A DNA stretch of 64,000 nucleotides from Allomuricauda sp. (GTDB lineage Bacteria; Bacteroidota; Bacteroidia; Flavobacteriales; Flavobacteriaceae). Both the position numbers and the translations under genes were made by a program. Below are positions 50,475 through 58,798 of this stretch, piece by piece. Location: contig NZ_JANQLX010000014.1 of assembly GCF_028280385.1 (NCBI RefSeq), positions 1-64,000 on the forward strand, read 5' to 3'. How positions within the stretch are numbered: position 1 is the first letter of the stretch; every line of letters starts with the position of its first letter. The notes beneath the pieces were generated by a model. It was not told the origin of the DNA. It saw nothing but the letters and a program-made list of their open reading frames with translations, and made no database searches.

Positions 50475-52133
50475 TTATTTGGCTTTTTTGTGCCGCACTG
50501 TTTTGTTCTTGGATTTTGATTTTGATCCCACTCTAGACATGGCGCATCTAAATCCGATATCGTCGGTGGCCATATATTGTGGCAGATATCTACGCTGTGC
50601 GGGATCAAGCCAGAAGGCCCTATCTCTCCATGATCCTCCTTTATATACCCGTACTTCGTCGTTGATCAAGGAAGTCCTGTAGTTGGAGGTGTCATACTGA
50701 CGAATCAGTTTGCCAGTGGAATCACGCTCTACTTTGTGTTTTGGGGAATCGTACATTTTACGGTTATCCGCTTCATCGCTAAATCGCTCGAAGAATCTGG
50801 AAGAACCTGGGTCTCCATCCCTGTATCCTCTATTGTCGCTGGAATCGAAGTTGGTCCTCAAATAGGTTTCTTCGTCACTAACGGGAACCATTTCAATTTC
50901 ACCGGGTAGATTAATGGCTACAATTTTACCATTGGGAAGAGTATCGTATTTGATCTCATCGCGAAGTACCTTCACTTTTCCATCTTCGTCGATGGCCTTT
51001 TTCAGGAAGATATTTCCTCTGTAGTAGTTAAAGTCACTAATTTCATCATCAACTATGGGTCTGTATACATCGGCAACCCATTCAGAAACGTTACCGGCCA
51101 TATCGTACAATCCAAAATCGTTGGGCTTGTAGGATTTAACTTCTGCGGTAATGTCGGCGCCATCATCAGACCATCCTGCAATACCACCGTAATCTCCCTT
51201 GGCCTGCTTAAAGTTGGCCAATTGATCTCCTCTACCAACGCGTTGTCCGTTTCTTGTATAGTCACCTTCCCATGGGTATTTCTTTCTACCTCTATAGTTG
51301 TTGTACTCCCTAGATCCAATAAGGGCTTGGGCAGCATACTCCCATTCGGTTTCAGTGGGAAGTCGATATTCCGGCATGATCACACCACTGCTCCTTTTGG
51401 CAAAGTTGCTGATGGAATCACGCTTTTGTTTTCCTTGAAGGGAATCAATCTGTCCGCCGTAAACGGATTCAGGATTGTTCAAATAGGCCTCGGTACTGAA
51501 GGTACCTCCAATTTCGCCGTTCAATACTTGATATTTGGCATCTTTGGCCAAATAACCTTCCCGCTCCAACATGGCCTCGTTGACCCTGTCAGTTCTCCAT
51601 TCGGCATATTGCGAAGCCTGAACCCAGTTAACGCCCACAACCGGATATTCGGCATAAGCAGGGTGTCTCAGGTAGTTATTGGTCATGGTCTCGTTAAAGC
51701 CCAAACGGTTTCTCCAAACCAAGGTATCGGGCAGAGCACCATTGTAAATATTTCTGTAGTTAGGATTCTCAGGTGGATAAACCGCTTTGAGGTAATCCAA
51801 ATATTCCAAGTACATCACGTTGGTCACCTCTGTTTCATCCATGTAGAAGGATTGTACGTGTTGTTGTGTTGGTGTATTGTTCCAGTCGTGCATGATGTCG
51901 TCCTGGACCTTACCCTTGGTAAAGGTACCCCCTTCAATAAAGACAGTTCCAGGAGGAGTTTCTTGCTCTTTAAAATCGGAGTTGTATTGAAAGCCACCCT
52001 CTTTTGCATTTATTTTCCATCCTGTGGCTCTTGATATGTTCTTGGAGGATGAGGATGAAGAGTTCTTACAGCTAGTAAAACTTCCAACTATAATAGCACT
52101 AGAAAGTACAACTTTGATAAGATGTTTTTTCAT
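50475..52133 (-). CDS. gldJ: Gliding motility lipoprotein GldJ
   Basis: The 552-aa lipoprotein has signal peptide and lipobox SFTSC (Cys at about 22), followed by a Ser-rich stretch. The FGE-sulfatase/C-type lectin-like domain spans about 60-540: PPGTVFIEGGTF, FYMDETEVTNVMYLEY, YRLPTETEWEYAAQAL, and DMAGNVSEWVADVY. GldJ is needed for gliding and for assembly of the Bacteroidota gliding and type IX secretion machinery. Its neighbour murF and the divergent porV are typical. Confidence 0.95.
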   Translation of the reverse strand: MKKHLIKVVLSSAIIVGSFTSCKNSSSSSSKNISRATGWKINAKEGGFQYNSDFKEQETPPGTVFIEGGTFTKGKVQDDIMHDWNNTPTQQHVQSFYMDETEVTNVMYLEYLDYLKAVYPPENPNYRNIYNGALPDTLVWRNRLGFNETMTNNYLRHPAYAEYPVVGVNWVQASQYAEWRTDRVNEAMLEREGYLAKDAKYQVLNGEIGGTFSTEAYLNNPESVYGGQIDSLQGKQKRDSISNFAKRSSGVIMPEYRLPTETEWEYAAQALIGSREYNNYRGRKKYPWEGDYTRNGQRVGRGDQLANFKQAKGDYGGIAGWSDDGADITAEVKSYKPNDFGLYDMAGNVSEWVADVYRPIVDDEISDFNYYRGNIFLKKAIDEDGKVKVLRDEIKYDTLPNGKIVAINLPGEIEMVPVSDEETYLRTNFDSSDNRGYRDGDPGSSRFFERFSDEADNRKMYDSPKHKVERDSTGKLIRQYDTSNYRTSLINDEVRVYKGGSWRDRAFWLDPAQRRYLPQYMATDDIGFRCAMSRVGSKSKSKNKTVRHKKAK

Positions 52134-52527
52134 AATTTGGGCTTGAGTACTTTAAAAATAAGGGCTTTTATCCCCTAGCTACTTTAACTTGATTTTGATT
52201 TTTAAATCCTTCAATGGCATTAAAACGGCGATTTTACCATTATATTTTGTGCTTGCAAAATAATTGTGGCAACGATCTTGTCGGCGTCTGCTATAATTTT
52301 AAACGCTGATGCTCCCAAATTAGTATGGAAACCCTTAGTTTTAACGGTTTAGGGTATAAAGACCATCAAGCATAGCTTGTCATCCTTGAAAAATCAGAAA
52401 GTATTCGTTAAAAAAACAGGGGCCCCATATAAGAATTTTAGGAATTGCCCGTTTACATGTAATACGTCCAGCGGTATTTTATGGCATACCATGGATCTCA
52501 ATGCTTACTAAACGCTAAAAACAAAAA
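52134..52527. other. Intergenic region between gldJ and porV
   Basis: No gene is seen in this divergent gap. It should hold promoters for both genes, but no confident -33/-7 pair was found by eye. In some relatives porU lies between gldJ and porV; it is not here. Confidence 0.6.
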
Positions 52528-53673
52528 ATGAAAAAGTTACTGATATTGGTAGTGCTACTGGCCCTTGCCCCAAGGGTAAAAGCACAGCAAGAAAGAGTAA
52601 TTACAACAGCCGTCCCATTTTTGACCATTGCTTCCGATGCCAGAGCCTCTGGTATGGGTGATATGGGTGTCGCCACTTCGTTCGATGCCTTTTCCCAGCA
52701 ATGGAACCCGGCCAAATTTGCTTTTGCTACCCAAAAAACTGGAGTTGGGGTGAGTTATACCCCGTACCTGGAAAGTATTGTCAACGATGTTTCCTTGCTC
52801 AATGCCAGTTTCTTCAACAAAGTAAACGATAGAAGTGCATTCGCATTTAGTGTTCGTTACTTCGGATTGGGTGAAATTGAACTTCGGCAAACCATTGATG
52901 AAGACCCCACTTTGGTAAAACCCAATGAATTTGCCATAGATGGTTCTTACGCCCTAAAGTTGAGTCAGACCTTCTCCATGTCTGTAGCAGGTAGGTTCAT
53001 CAGTTCCAACCTGCGCTTTCAGGATGGAGCGCAAGATTCCCAAGCGGCCAACTCCTTTGCCGTGGACATTTCCGGTTTCTTTAGATCCAAGGAAATTGCC
53101 TACAACAATTTTGATGGTAGGTGGAGAGCAGGTTTCAACGTTTCCAACTTGGGTGGGAAAATTCAATACGACGAAGGCGGACAACAAAACTTTTTGCCCA
53201 CCAACTTAAAATTTGGTGCAGGCTTCGATTTTATATTTGACCAAGACAATGTGCTTGGACTTCATACCGAACTGAATAAGCTTTTGGTGCCTACTCCACG
53301 TGATTTCACCGGAGATGGCCTTATCACTGCGGAAGACAACAACGAATATCAGCAAATCAGCTTTTTAAGCGGGGTATTCGAATCTTTGGGTGATGCCCCT
53401 GACGGATTTAGTGAGGAGTTGAAGGAAGTTACATGGGCTTTGGGCGCCGAGTACAAATACATGGAAGCATTTATGCTTCGTGCCGGATATTTTAATGAAA
53501 GTGAAGTTAAAGGTGCTCGACAGTTTTTTACCCTGGGAGCCGGATTTAAGTTCAAAGCGGCCCAAATCGATTTGTCGTACCTCTTCTCAACAGCACAGGT
53601 GAGAAATCCGTTGGAAAACACCCTACGTTTCTCACTGACCTTCAATTTTGGGGAGGAGTTCCTGAACGATTAA
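52528..53673 (+). CDS. porV: Type IX secretion outer membrane protein PorV
   Basis: The 381-aa outer membrane beta-barrel protein has a signal peptide (about 1-19) and the conserved PorV start ITTAVPFLTIASDARASGMG, then GVATSFDAFSQQWNPAKFAF. The barrel ends in LRFSLTFNFGEEF. PorV shuttles cargo from the type IX translocon to the PorU sortase. It is divergent from gldJ. Confidence 0.95.
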   Translation: MKKLLILVVLLALAPRVKAQQERVITTAVPFLTIASDARASGMGDMGVATSFDAFSQQWNPAKFAFATQKTGVGVSYTPYLESIVNDVSLLNASFFNKVNDRSAFAFSVRYFGLGEIELRQTIDEDPTLVKPNEFAIDGSYALKLSQTFSMSVAGRFISSNLRFQDGAQDSQAANSFAVDISGFFRSKEIAYNNFDGRWRAGFNVSNLGGKIQYDEGGQQNFLPTNLKFGAGFDFIFDQDNVLGLHTELNKLLVPTPRDFTGDGLITAEDNNEYQQISFLSGVFESLGDAPDGFSEELKEVTWALGAEYKYMEAFMLRAGYFNESEVKGARQFFTLGAGFKFKAAQIDLSYLFSTAQVRNPLENTLRFSLTFNFGEEFLND

Positions 53674-53695
53674 TCAGTTACTTTTAAAATATGCG

Positions 53696-53728
53696 AAAGC
53701 CTGTCCTTGGACAGGTTTTCTTATTTTT
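53696..53728 (+). terminator. Terminator after porV
   Basis: CCTGTCC (53700-53706) and GGACAGG (53709-53715) form a stem with a very short loop, followed by TTTTCTTATTTTT. It separates porV from cdd. Confidence 0.65.
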
Positions 53729-53749
53729 GGTACATACCCACCTCAATAC

Positions 53750-54241
53750 ATGAAAAAACAACACATCGGATTTGATCTTGCCATTTACGAAGGGCCGGAG
53801 GAACTCTCACAAATGGAGCAAAAATTGTTAAGGGATGCCGAGAAAGCCAGGGAAAATGCCTATGCCCCCTATTCCAGCTTTAAGGTAGGGGCCGCGGTAT
53901 TGCTGGAAAATGGGGAGGTGGTCATTGGGAACAATCAAGAAAACGCCTCTTACCCATCAGGTCTTTGTGCAGAGCGGGTGGCGGTCTTCCAAGCTGGAGC
54001 CAAGTACCCCGGAGTGCCCATTAAAACTATTGCCATAACGGCCACCTCAAAGGATTTTAAGGTGGAGACACCCGCAGCTCCCTGTGGCAATTGTAGGCAA
54101 TCGATCATGGAATATGAGCAGCGGCAGAAAAATCCCATTGTCATACTGCTTCGGGGAGAAGTTGGACCTATCTACAAATGCAGTTCCATGGCCGATATTT
54201 TACCGCTGGCATTCAGCAATTCATTTTTGACCGATTCTTAA
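53750..54241 (+). CDS. cdd: Cytidine deaminase
   Basis: The 163-aa enzyme has the zinc-dependent motifs SGLCAERVAVF (Cys and catalytic Glu) and PCGNCRQSIMEY (two Cys). It deaminates cytidine to uridine in pyrimidine salvage. It is the homotetrameric single-domain type, slightly longer than average. It lies between porV and pdhA, as in other Flavobacteriaceae. Confidence 0.94.
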   Translation: MKKQHIGFDLAIYEGPEELSQMEQKLLRDAEKARENAYAPYSSFKVGAAVLLENGEVVIGNNQENASYPSGLCAERVAVFQAGAKYPGVPIKTIAITATSKDFKVETPAAPCGNCRQSIMEYEQRQKNPIVILLRGEVGPIYKCSSMADILPLAFSNSFLTDS

Positions 54242-54320
54242 TCCAATTCTTTTTACAAAAGAGATATATATGTATTTTTGCTGTTCTCCAACATCGGGGA
54301 AATTCTGATAATACACATTG

Positions 54321-55319
54321 ATGAAAAAGATCACCAAAGAAGTTTACCTTAAATGGTATGAGGACATGTTGTTCTGGAGGAAGTTCGAGGACAAATTGGC
54401 CGCAGTATATATCCAACAAAAAGTTAGAGGTTTCTTGCACTTGTACAATGGTCAAGAAGCGGTGTTGGCAGGTTCCCTGCACGCCATGGACCTTACCAAG
54501 GACCGAATGATCACCGCTTATCGGAACCACGTACAACCCATTGGAATGGGGGTGGACCCACGACGGGTTATGGCTGAGCTGTATGGAAAAGTGACCGGTA
54601 CCTCAAAAGGTATGGGAGGTTCCATGCACATCTTCTCCAAAGAACACCGTTTTTATGGAGGCCATGGGATTGTTGGGGGACAAATTCCTTTAGGGGCAGG
54701 ATTGGCCTTTGCCGATAAATATTTTAAAAGGGATGCGGTTACCCTATGTTATATGGGTGATGGTGCCGTTCGCCAGGGATCCCTGCATGAAGCCTTCAAT
54801 TTGGCCATGCTTTGGCAATTGCCGGTGGTGTTCATCTGTGAAAACAATGGTTATGCCATGGGAACTTCCGTAGCTAGAACAGCTCATACAACGGAAATAT
54901 GGAAATTGGGTCTGGGTTATGAAATGCCCTGTACCGATGTGGATGGAATGGACCCTGCGGCAGTAGCCAAGGAAGTGGATCGGGCCATTGAACGTGCCAG
55001 AACAGGTGGCGGACCAACATTCTTGGAAATGAAGACCTATCGCTATAGAGGTCACTCCATGTCCGACGCACAACATTACCGTACCAAGGAAGAGGTGGAG
55101 GAATATAAAAAGATAGATCCCATTACCCAGGTGAAGGATGTGATTTTGGAAAAGGGGTATGCCACCGAGGATGAAATCAAAGTAATGGATAAAAGAGTGA
55201 AGGATTTGGTAGCCGAATGCGAAAAGTTTGCAGAGGAGTCCGATTTCCCTCCAATTGAGCAATTGTACGATACCGTGTACGAGCAGAAGGATTATCCATT
55301 TTTACAACATAAACTTTAA
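54321..55319 (+). CDS. pdhA: Pyruvate dehydrogenase E1 component, alpha subunit
   Basis: Starting at ATG 54321 (332 aa), it contains RGFLHLYNGQEAVLAG near the N-terminus and the thiamine-diphosphate motif GDGAVRQGSLHEAFNLAMLW ending in ENNGYAM. The phosphorylation-loop-like RYRGHSMSDAQHYRTKEE is also present. It decarboxylates pyruvate and reductively acetylates the lipoyl groups of E2, encoded 4 bp downstream. No beta-subunit gene is adjacent, so it must be elsewhere. Confidence 0.95.
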   Translation: MKKITKEVYLKWYEDMLFWRKFEDKLAAVYIQQKVRGFLHLYNGQEAVLAGSLHAMDLTKDRMITAYRNHVQPIGMGVDPRRVMAELYGKVTGTSKGMGGSMHIFSKEHRFYGGHGIVGGQIPLGAGLAFADKYFKRDAVTLCYMGDGAVRQGSLHEAFNLAMLWQLPVVFICENNGYAMGTSVARTAHTTEIWKLGLGYEMPCTDVDGMDPAAVAKEVDRAIERARTGGGPTFLEMKTYRYRGHSMSDAQHYRTKEEVEEYKKIDPITQVKDVILEKGYATEDEIKVMDKRVKDLVAECEKFAEESDFPPIEQLYDTVYEQKDYPFLQHKL

Positions 55320-55323
55320 GGAA

Positions 55324-56955
55324 ATGGCAGAAGTGATCAACATGCCTCGTTTGAGCGATACCATGGAAGAAGGCACCGTGGCCAAATGGCTCAAAAAAGT
55401 AGGGGACAAAATAGAGGAAGGTGATATTTTGGCCGAGATCGAAACGGATAAGGCAACAATGGAGTTTGAGTCTTTTCATGAAGGGACCTTACTACATATT
55501 GGTATTGCTGAAGGTGATGGTGCCCCAGTAGACTCTCTTTTGGCGATTATCGGGGAAGATGGTGAAGATATTTCTGCTTTATTGACTGGAGCCAATGCAT
55601 CCGAAGCCTCGGAAGAAGCCGCGGCCCCGGTAGCAGAAAGTGCACCAGTTGCAGCTCCTGCCCCTGCTAGTACCGCTGCTATCCCAGAGGGTGTGGAAAT
55701 TGTGAAAATGCCGCGTTTAAGCGACACCATGGAAGAAGGTACTGTAGCCTCATGGTTAAAAAAAGTAGGGGACACGGTGGAAGAAGGTGATATTTTGGCC
55801 GAGATCGAAACCGACAAGGCCACCATGGAATTTGAATCCTTCTATTCAGGGACCCTTTTGCATATTGGTATCCAAGAAGGGGAATCAGCTCCGGTTGATG
55901 AGGTATTGGCCGTAATTGGGCCGGAAGGTACAGACGTAAATGCCGTGCTTAGCGCACCTGCCGGTGCAGCAGCACCAGAAGCAGCTCCTGTTGCCGAGGC
56001 GGTACCCGCTGCCGAACCCAAGGCTGAGGAAGTGGCCGTGCAGGCTAGTCCATCACAGAATGGTAGAATATTGGCCTCGCCTTTGGCCAAAAAAATAGCC
56101 AGTGAAAAAGGGATCAATCTTTCAGAAGTTACTGGCTCGGGCGATCATGGCCGTATCGTAAAACGGGATGTGGAAAATTTCCAACCCGGTCAGGCTCCTG
56201 CAGCTGCTCCACAAAAAGAAGAGTCTCCCGCGGAAGCTGCACCAATGGCGCCCATTCAGTTGCCTGTTGGTGAAGAGAACATAGAGGAAGTAAAAAATTC
56301 TACCATGCGCAAGGTGATTGCCAAGCGTCTAGGAGAGTCCAAGTTCTCTGCCCCACATTACTATTTGACCATTGAGGTGGATATGGACAATGCCAAAGCC
56401 TCAAGAGCACAGATAAACAATCTGCCAGATACCAAGGTATCTTTCAATGATATGGTACTAAAAGCCTGTGCCATGGCTTTGAAAAAGCATCCACAGGTAA
56501 ACACTACGTGGAATGGTGACTCTACCCTGTACAAACACCATGTACACATGGGTGTTGCCGTTGCTGTGGACGAAGGTTTGGTGGTGCCGGTAATCAAGTT
56601 TGCCGACCAATTGAGCTTGACCCAACTGGGAGCTTCAGTAAAGGATTTGGCTGGACGTGCTAGGAACAAAAAAATCAAACCGGACGAAATGGAGGGAAGT
56701 ACCTTTACCGTTTCCAATCTGGGAATGTTCGGAATATTGGAGTTCACCTCCATCATCAACCAGCCCAATAGTGCTATTCTATCTGTTGGCGCCATTGTGG
56801 AAAAGCCAGTGGTTAAAAATGGCGAGATAGTTGCTGGAAGTACCATGAAAGTGACCTTGGCTTGTGATCATAGAACTGTAGATGGTGCTACAGGGGCACA
56901 ATTCCTTCAGACCCTTAGGGCCTATTTGGAGAATCCAGTGACCATGCTTGCATAG
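55324..56955 (+). CDS. pdhC: Dihydrolipoamide acetyltransferase (PDH E2)
   Basis: Starting at ATG 55324 (543 aa), it has two lipoyl domains (near 1-80 and 120-200), each with ETDKATMEFES containing the lipoylated Lys. These are joined by Ala/Pro-rich linkers. The peripheral-subunit-binding domain includes ASPLAKKIASEKGINLSEV (about 255-290). The catalytic acyltransferase domain ends with DHRTVDGATGAQFL. It forms the complex core and transfers acetyl to CoA. Confidence 0.95.
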   Translation: MAEVINMPRLSDTMEEGTVAKWLKKVGDKIEEGDILAEIETDKATMEFESFHEGTLLHIGIAEGDGAPVDSLLAIIGEDGEDISALLTGANASEASEEAAAPVAESAPVAAPAPASTAAIPEGVEIVKMPRLSDTMEEGTVASWLKKVGDTVEEGDILAEIETDKATMEFESFYSGTLLHIGIQEGESAPVDEVLAVIGPEGTDVNAVLSAPAGAAAPEAAPVAEAVPAAEPKAEEVAVQASPSQNGRILASPLAKKIASEKGINLSEVTGSGDHGRIVKRDVENFQPGQAPAAAPQKEESPAEAAPMAPIQLPVGEENIEEVKNSTMRKVIAKRLGESKFSAPHYYLTIEVDMDNAKASRAQINNLPDTKVSFNDMVLKACAMALKKHPQVNTTWNGDSTLYKHHVHMGVAVAVDEGLVVPVIKFADQLSLTQLGASVKDLAGRARNKKIKPDEMEGSTFTVSNLGMFGILEFTSIINQPNSAILSVGAIVEKPVVKNGEIVAGSTMKVTLACDHRTVDGATGAQFLQTLRAYLENPVTMLA

Positions 56956-56989
56956 TATAGTGGCATACAGAATTGAAGAACAAAACATG

Positions 56990-57015
56990 AAGCATCCTTT
57001 TAGGATGCTTTTTTT
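56990..57015 (+). terminator. Terminator after the PDH operon
   Basis: AAGCATCC (56990-56997) and GGATGCTT (57003-57010) pair around ttttа-type loop and are followed by T run 57011-57015. It ends the pdhA-pdhC transcript. Confidence 0.88.
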
Positions 57016-57040
57016 ATCTTTAAAAAACAAATACATCAAC

Positions 57041-58033
57041 ATGAAAAACATTTTGGGCCTACTAGCCTTTGTCATGATAATTGGCTGTAAATCAACTCCT
57101 AAAGCAGATGGTCCTGATGGTCTGAAAGGAAGTCTTTCAGAAAAGGCCATTTCCGGATTAACGGATTCCCTTCGAGTGGGTAAGCTAATGGAATACCTAG
57201 CTTCAGATGCGTTAATGGGCCGGGATTCTGGTAGTGAGGGAATAGAAATGGCGGCCCAACACATCGAAGAACATTTTAAAAAGTTCGGGATTGCACCCTA
57301 TTTTGAATCATTTCGCGACACCTTGACCAACTATGAAAACACATCCTATAATATTGTCGGTATGGTTGAAGGTAATGATGACAAACTAAAGCACGAATAT
57401 ATCGTTGTGGGCGCGCATTATGACCATATTGGCATCATCACCCCTGAAGGGGATGACAACATTGCCAATGGGGCCAATGATAATGCTTCTGGCACAGTTA
57501 CCGTAATGGAATTGGCGCGGTATTTTGGTCTTAAGAGAACCAACAAGCGCAGCTTGATATTTGCCTTGTTCAGCGCAGAGGAAAAAGGTTTGTTGGGTTC
57601 GGACCACCTGGCCAAAAGATTAAAGGGAGAAGACCTAAATCTGTACACCATGATCAATTTTGAAATGACCGGGGTGCCTTTACTGGATAAAGATTACATC
57701 GTTTATTTAACAGGGTATCATAAGTCCAATCTAGCCGAGGTAACCAATGCATATGCTGAGGAAAAGCTAGTGGGATTTTTGCCAGAATCCAAACATTACA
57801 ATTTGTTCCAGCGATCGGACAACTATCCGTTCTTTAAAGCATTTGGAGTCCCCTCCCATACCTATTGCACTTTCGATTTTACCAATTTTAACCATTACCA
57901 TAAGGTGGGGGATGAGGTGGAATTAATGGATTTGGGCCATATGGCAAGTTTGGTCAACAAGATGTTACCGGTTGTGGAAGGTATTTCAAATGCACCCGAC
58001 CAAGAAATAAAAATGTCGGAACCCACAAAATAG
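57041..58033 (+). CDS. M28-family zinc peptidase lipoprotein
   Basis: Starting at ATG 57041 (330 aa), the lipoprotein signal has IIGC (Cys at about 16). Zinc-peptidase motifs are VVGAHYDHIG (His and Asp), NGANDNASGT (Asp), SAEEKGLLG (Glu pair) and a late FTNFNHYHKVGD (His). It is expected to be an aminopeptidase or similar in the periplasm or outer membrane. An M28 role is secure; the substrate is unknown. Confidence 0.9.
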   Translation: MKNILGLLAFVMIIGCKSTPKADGPDGLKGSLSEKAISGLTDSLRVGKLMEYLASDALMGRDSGSEGIEMAAQHIEEHFKKFGIAPYFESFRDTLTNYENTSYNIVGMVEGNDDKLKHEYIVVGAHYDHIGIITPEGDDNIANGANDNASGTVTVMELARYFGLKRTNKRSLIFALFSAEEKGLLGSDHLAKRLKGEDLNLYTMINFEMTGVPLLDKDYIVYLTGYHKSNLAEVTNAYAEEKLVGFLPESKHYNLFQRSDNYPFFKAFGVPSHTYCTFDFTNFNHYHKVGDEVELMDLGHMASLVNKMLPVVEGISNAPDQEIKMSEPTK

Positions 58034-58046
58034 CCAAGGCCTACCT

Positions 58047-58724
58047 ATGTCAAACATCATTATTACCGGAACCAGTAGGGGAATTGGGTTTGAATTGGTC
58101 AAACTTTTTGGGGAAGAAGGTCACGAAGTGTTGGCCCTTTCCCGCAATGACCAGCCTTGTTCCGAATTGAACATGCCGAATGTTACCAGCCTTTCCTGCG
58201 ATATTACCAACAGAAGTGACCTTAAAAGAATAACTGAATTTTTGACGGATTGGCAACATGTGGACATTCTAATCAATAATGCAGGAAGCTTGTTGAACAA
58301 GCCCTTCCTTGAAATTTCCGCTGAAGAATTTGCGGAAGTTTACAAAGTCAATGTCTTTGGGGTGGCAGAGCTCACCAAACTGGTGCTACCTAAAATGGGG
58401 AAAAATAGCCATGTGGTAACGATAAGTTCTATGGGTGGTGTTCAGGGGAGTGTAAAATTTCCGGGCCTTTCGGCATATAGCTCCAGTAAGGGAGCAGTGA
58501 TTACCTTGACTGAACTGTGGGCAGAGGAATTCAAGGAAACCGGCCCCAGTTTTAATGCATTGGCCTTGGGTGCCGTACAGACCGAAATGCTCGAGGAGGC
58601 ATTTCCTGGATATAAAGCTCCCGTGACCGCCTTGGAAATGGCGTCCTATATCAAGGAATTTGCCCTAAATGGAAACAAAATGTACAATGGGAAACTGCTG
58701 CAGGTAAGTAATAGCACTCCCTGA
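58047..58724 (+). CDS. Short-chain dehydrogenase/reductase
   Basis: The 225-aa classical SDR has the cofactor motif GTSRGIGFEL (TGxxxGxG), the NNAG motif in ILINNAGSLL, catalytic Ser region ISSMGG and YSSSKGA (YxxxK). Substrate is unknown. It follows the M28 gene closely and may share a transcript. Confidence 0.9.
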   Translation: MSNIIITGTSRGIGFELVKLFGEEGHEVLALSRNDQPCSELNMPNVTSLSCDITNRSDLKRITEFLTDWQHVDILINNAGSLLNKPFLEISAEEFAEVYKVNVFGVAELTKLVLPKMGKNSHVVTISSMGGVQGSVKFPGLSAYSSSKGAVITLTELWAEEFKETGPSFNALALGAVQTEMLEEAFPGYKAPVTALEMASYIKEFALNGNKMYNGKLLQVSNSTP

Positions 58725-58798
58725 TTTTTTTGTCAGAAAATGGCATAAAATTTGTGGCAAACTTATGAGTATCAACCCATCAACAAAAAATAAAAAAT

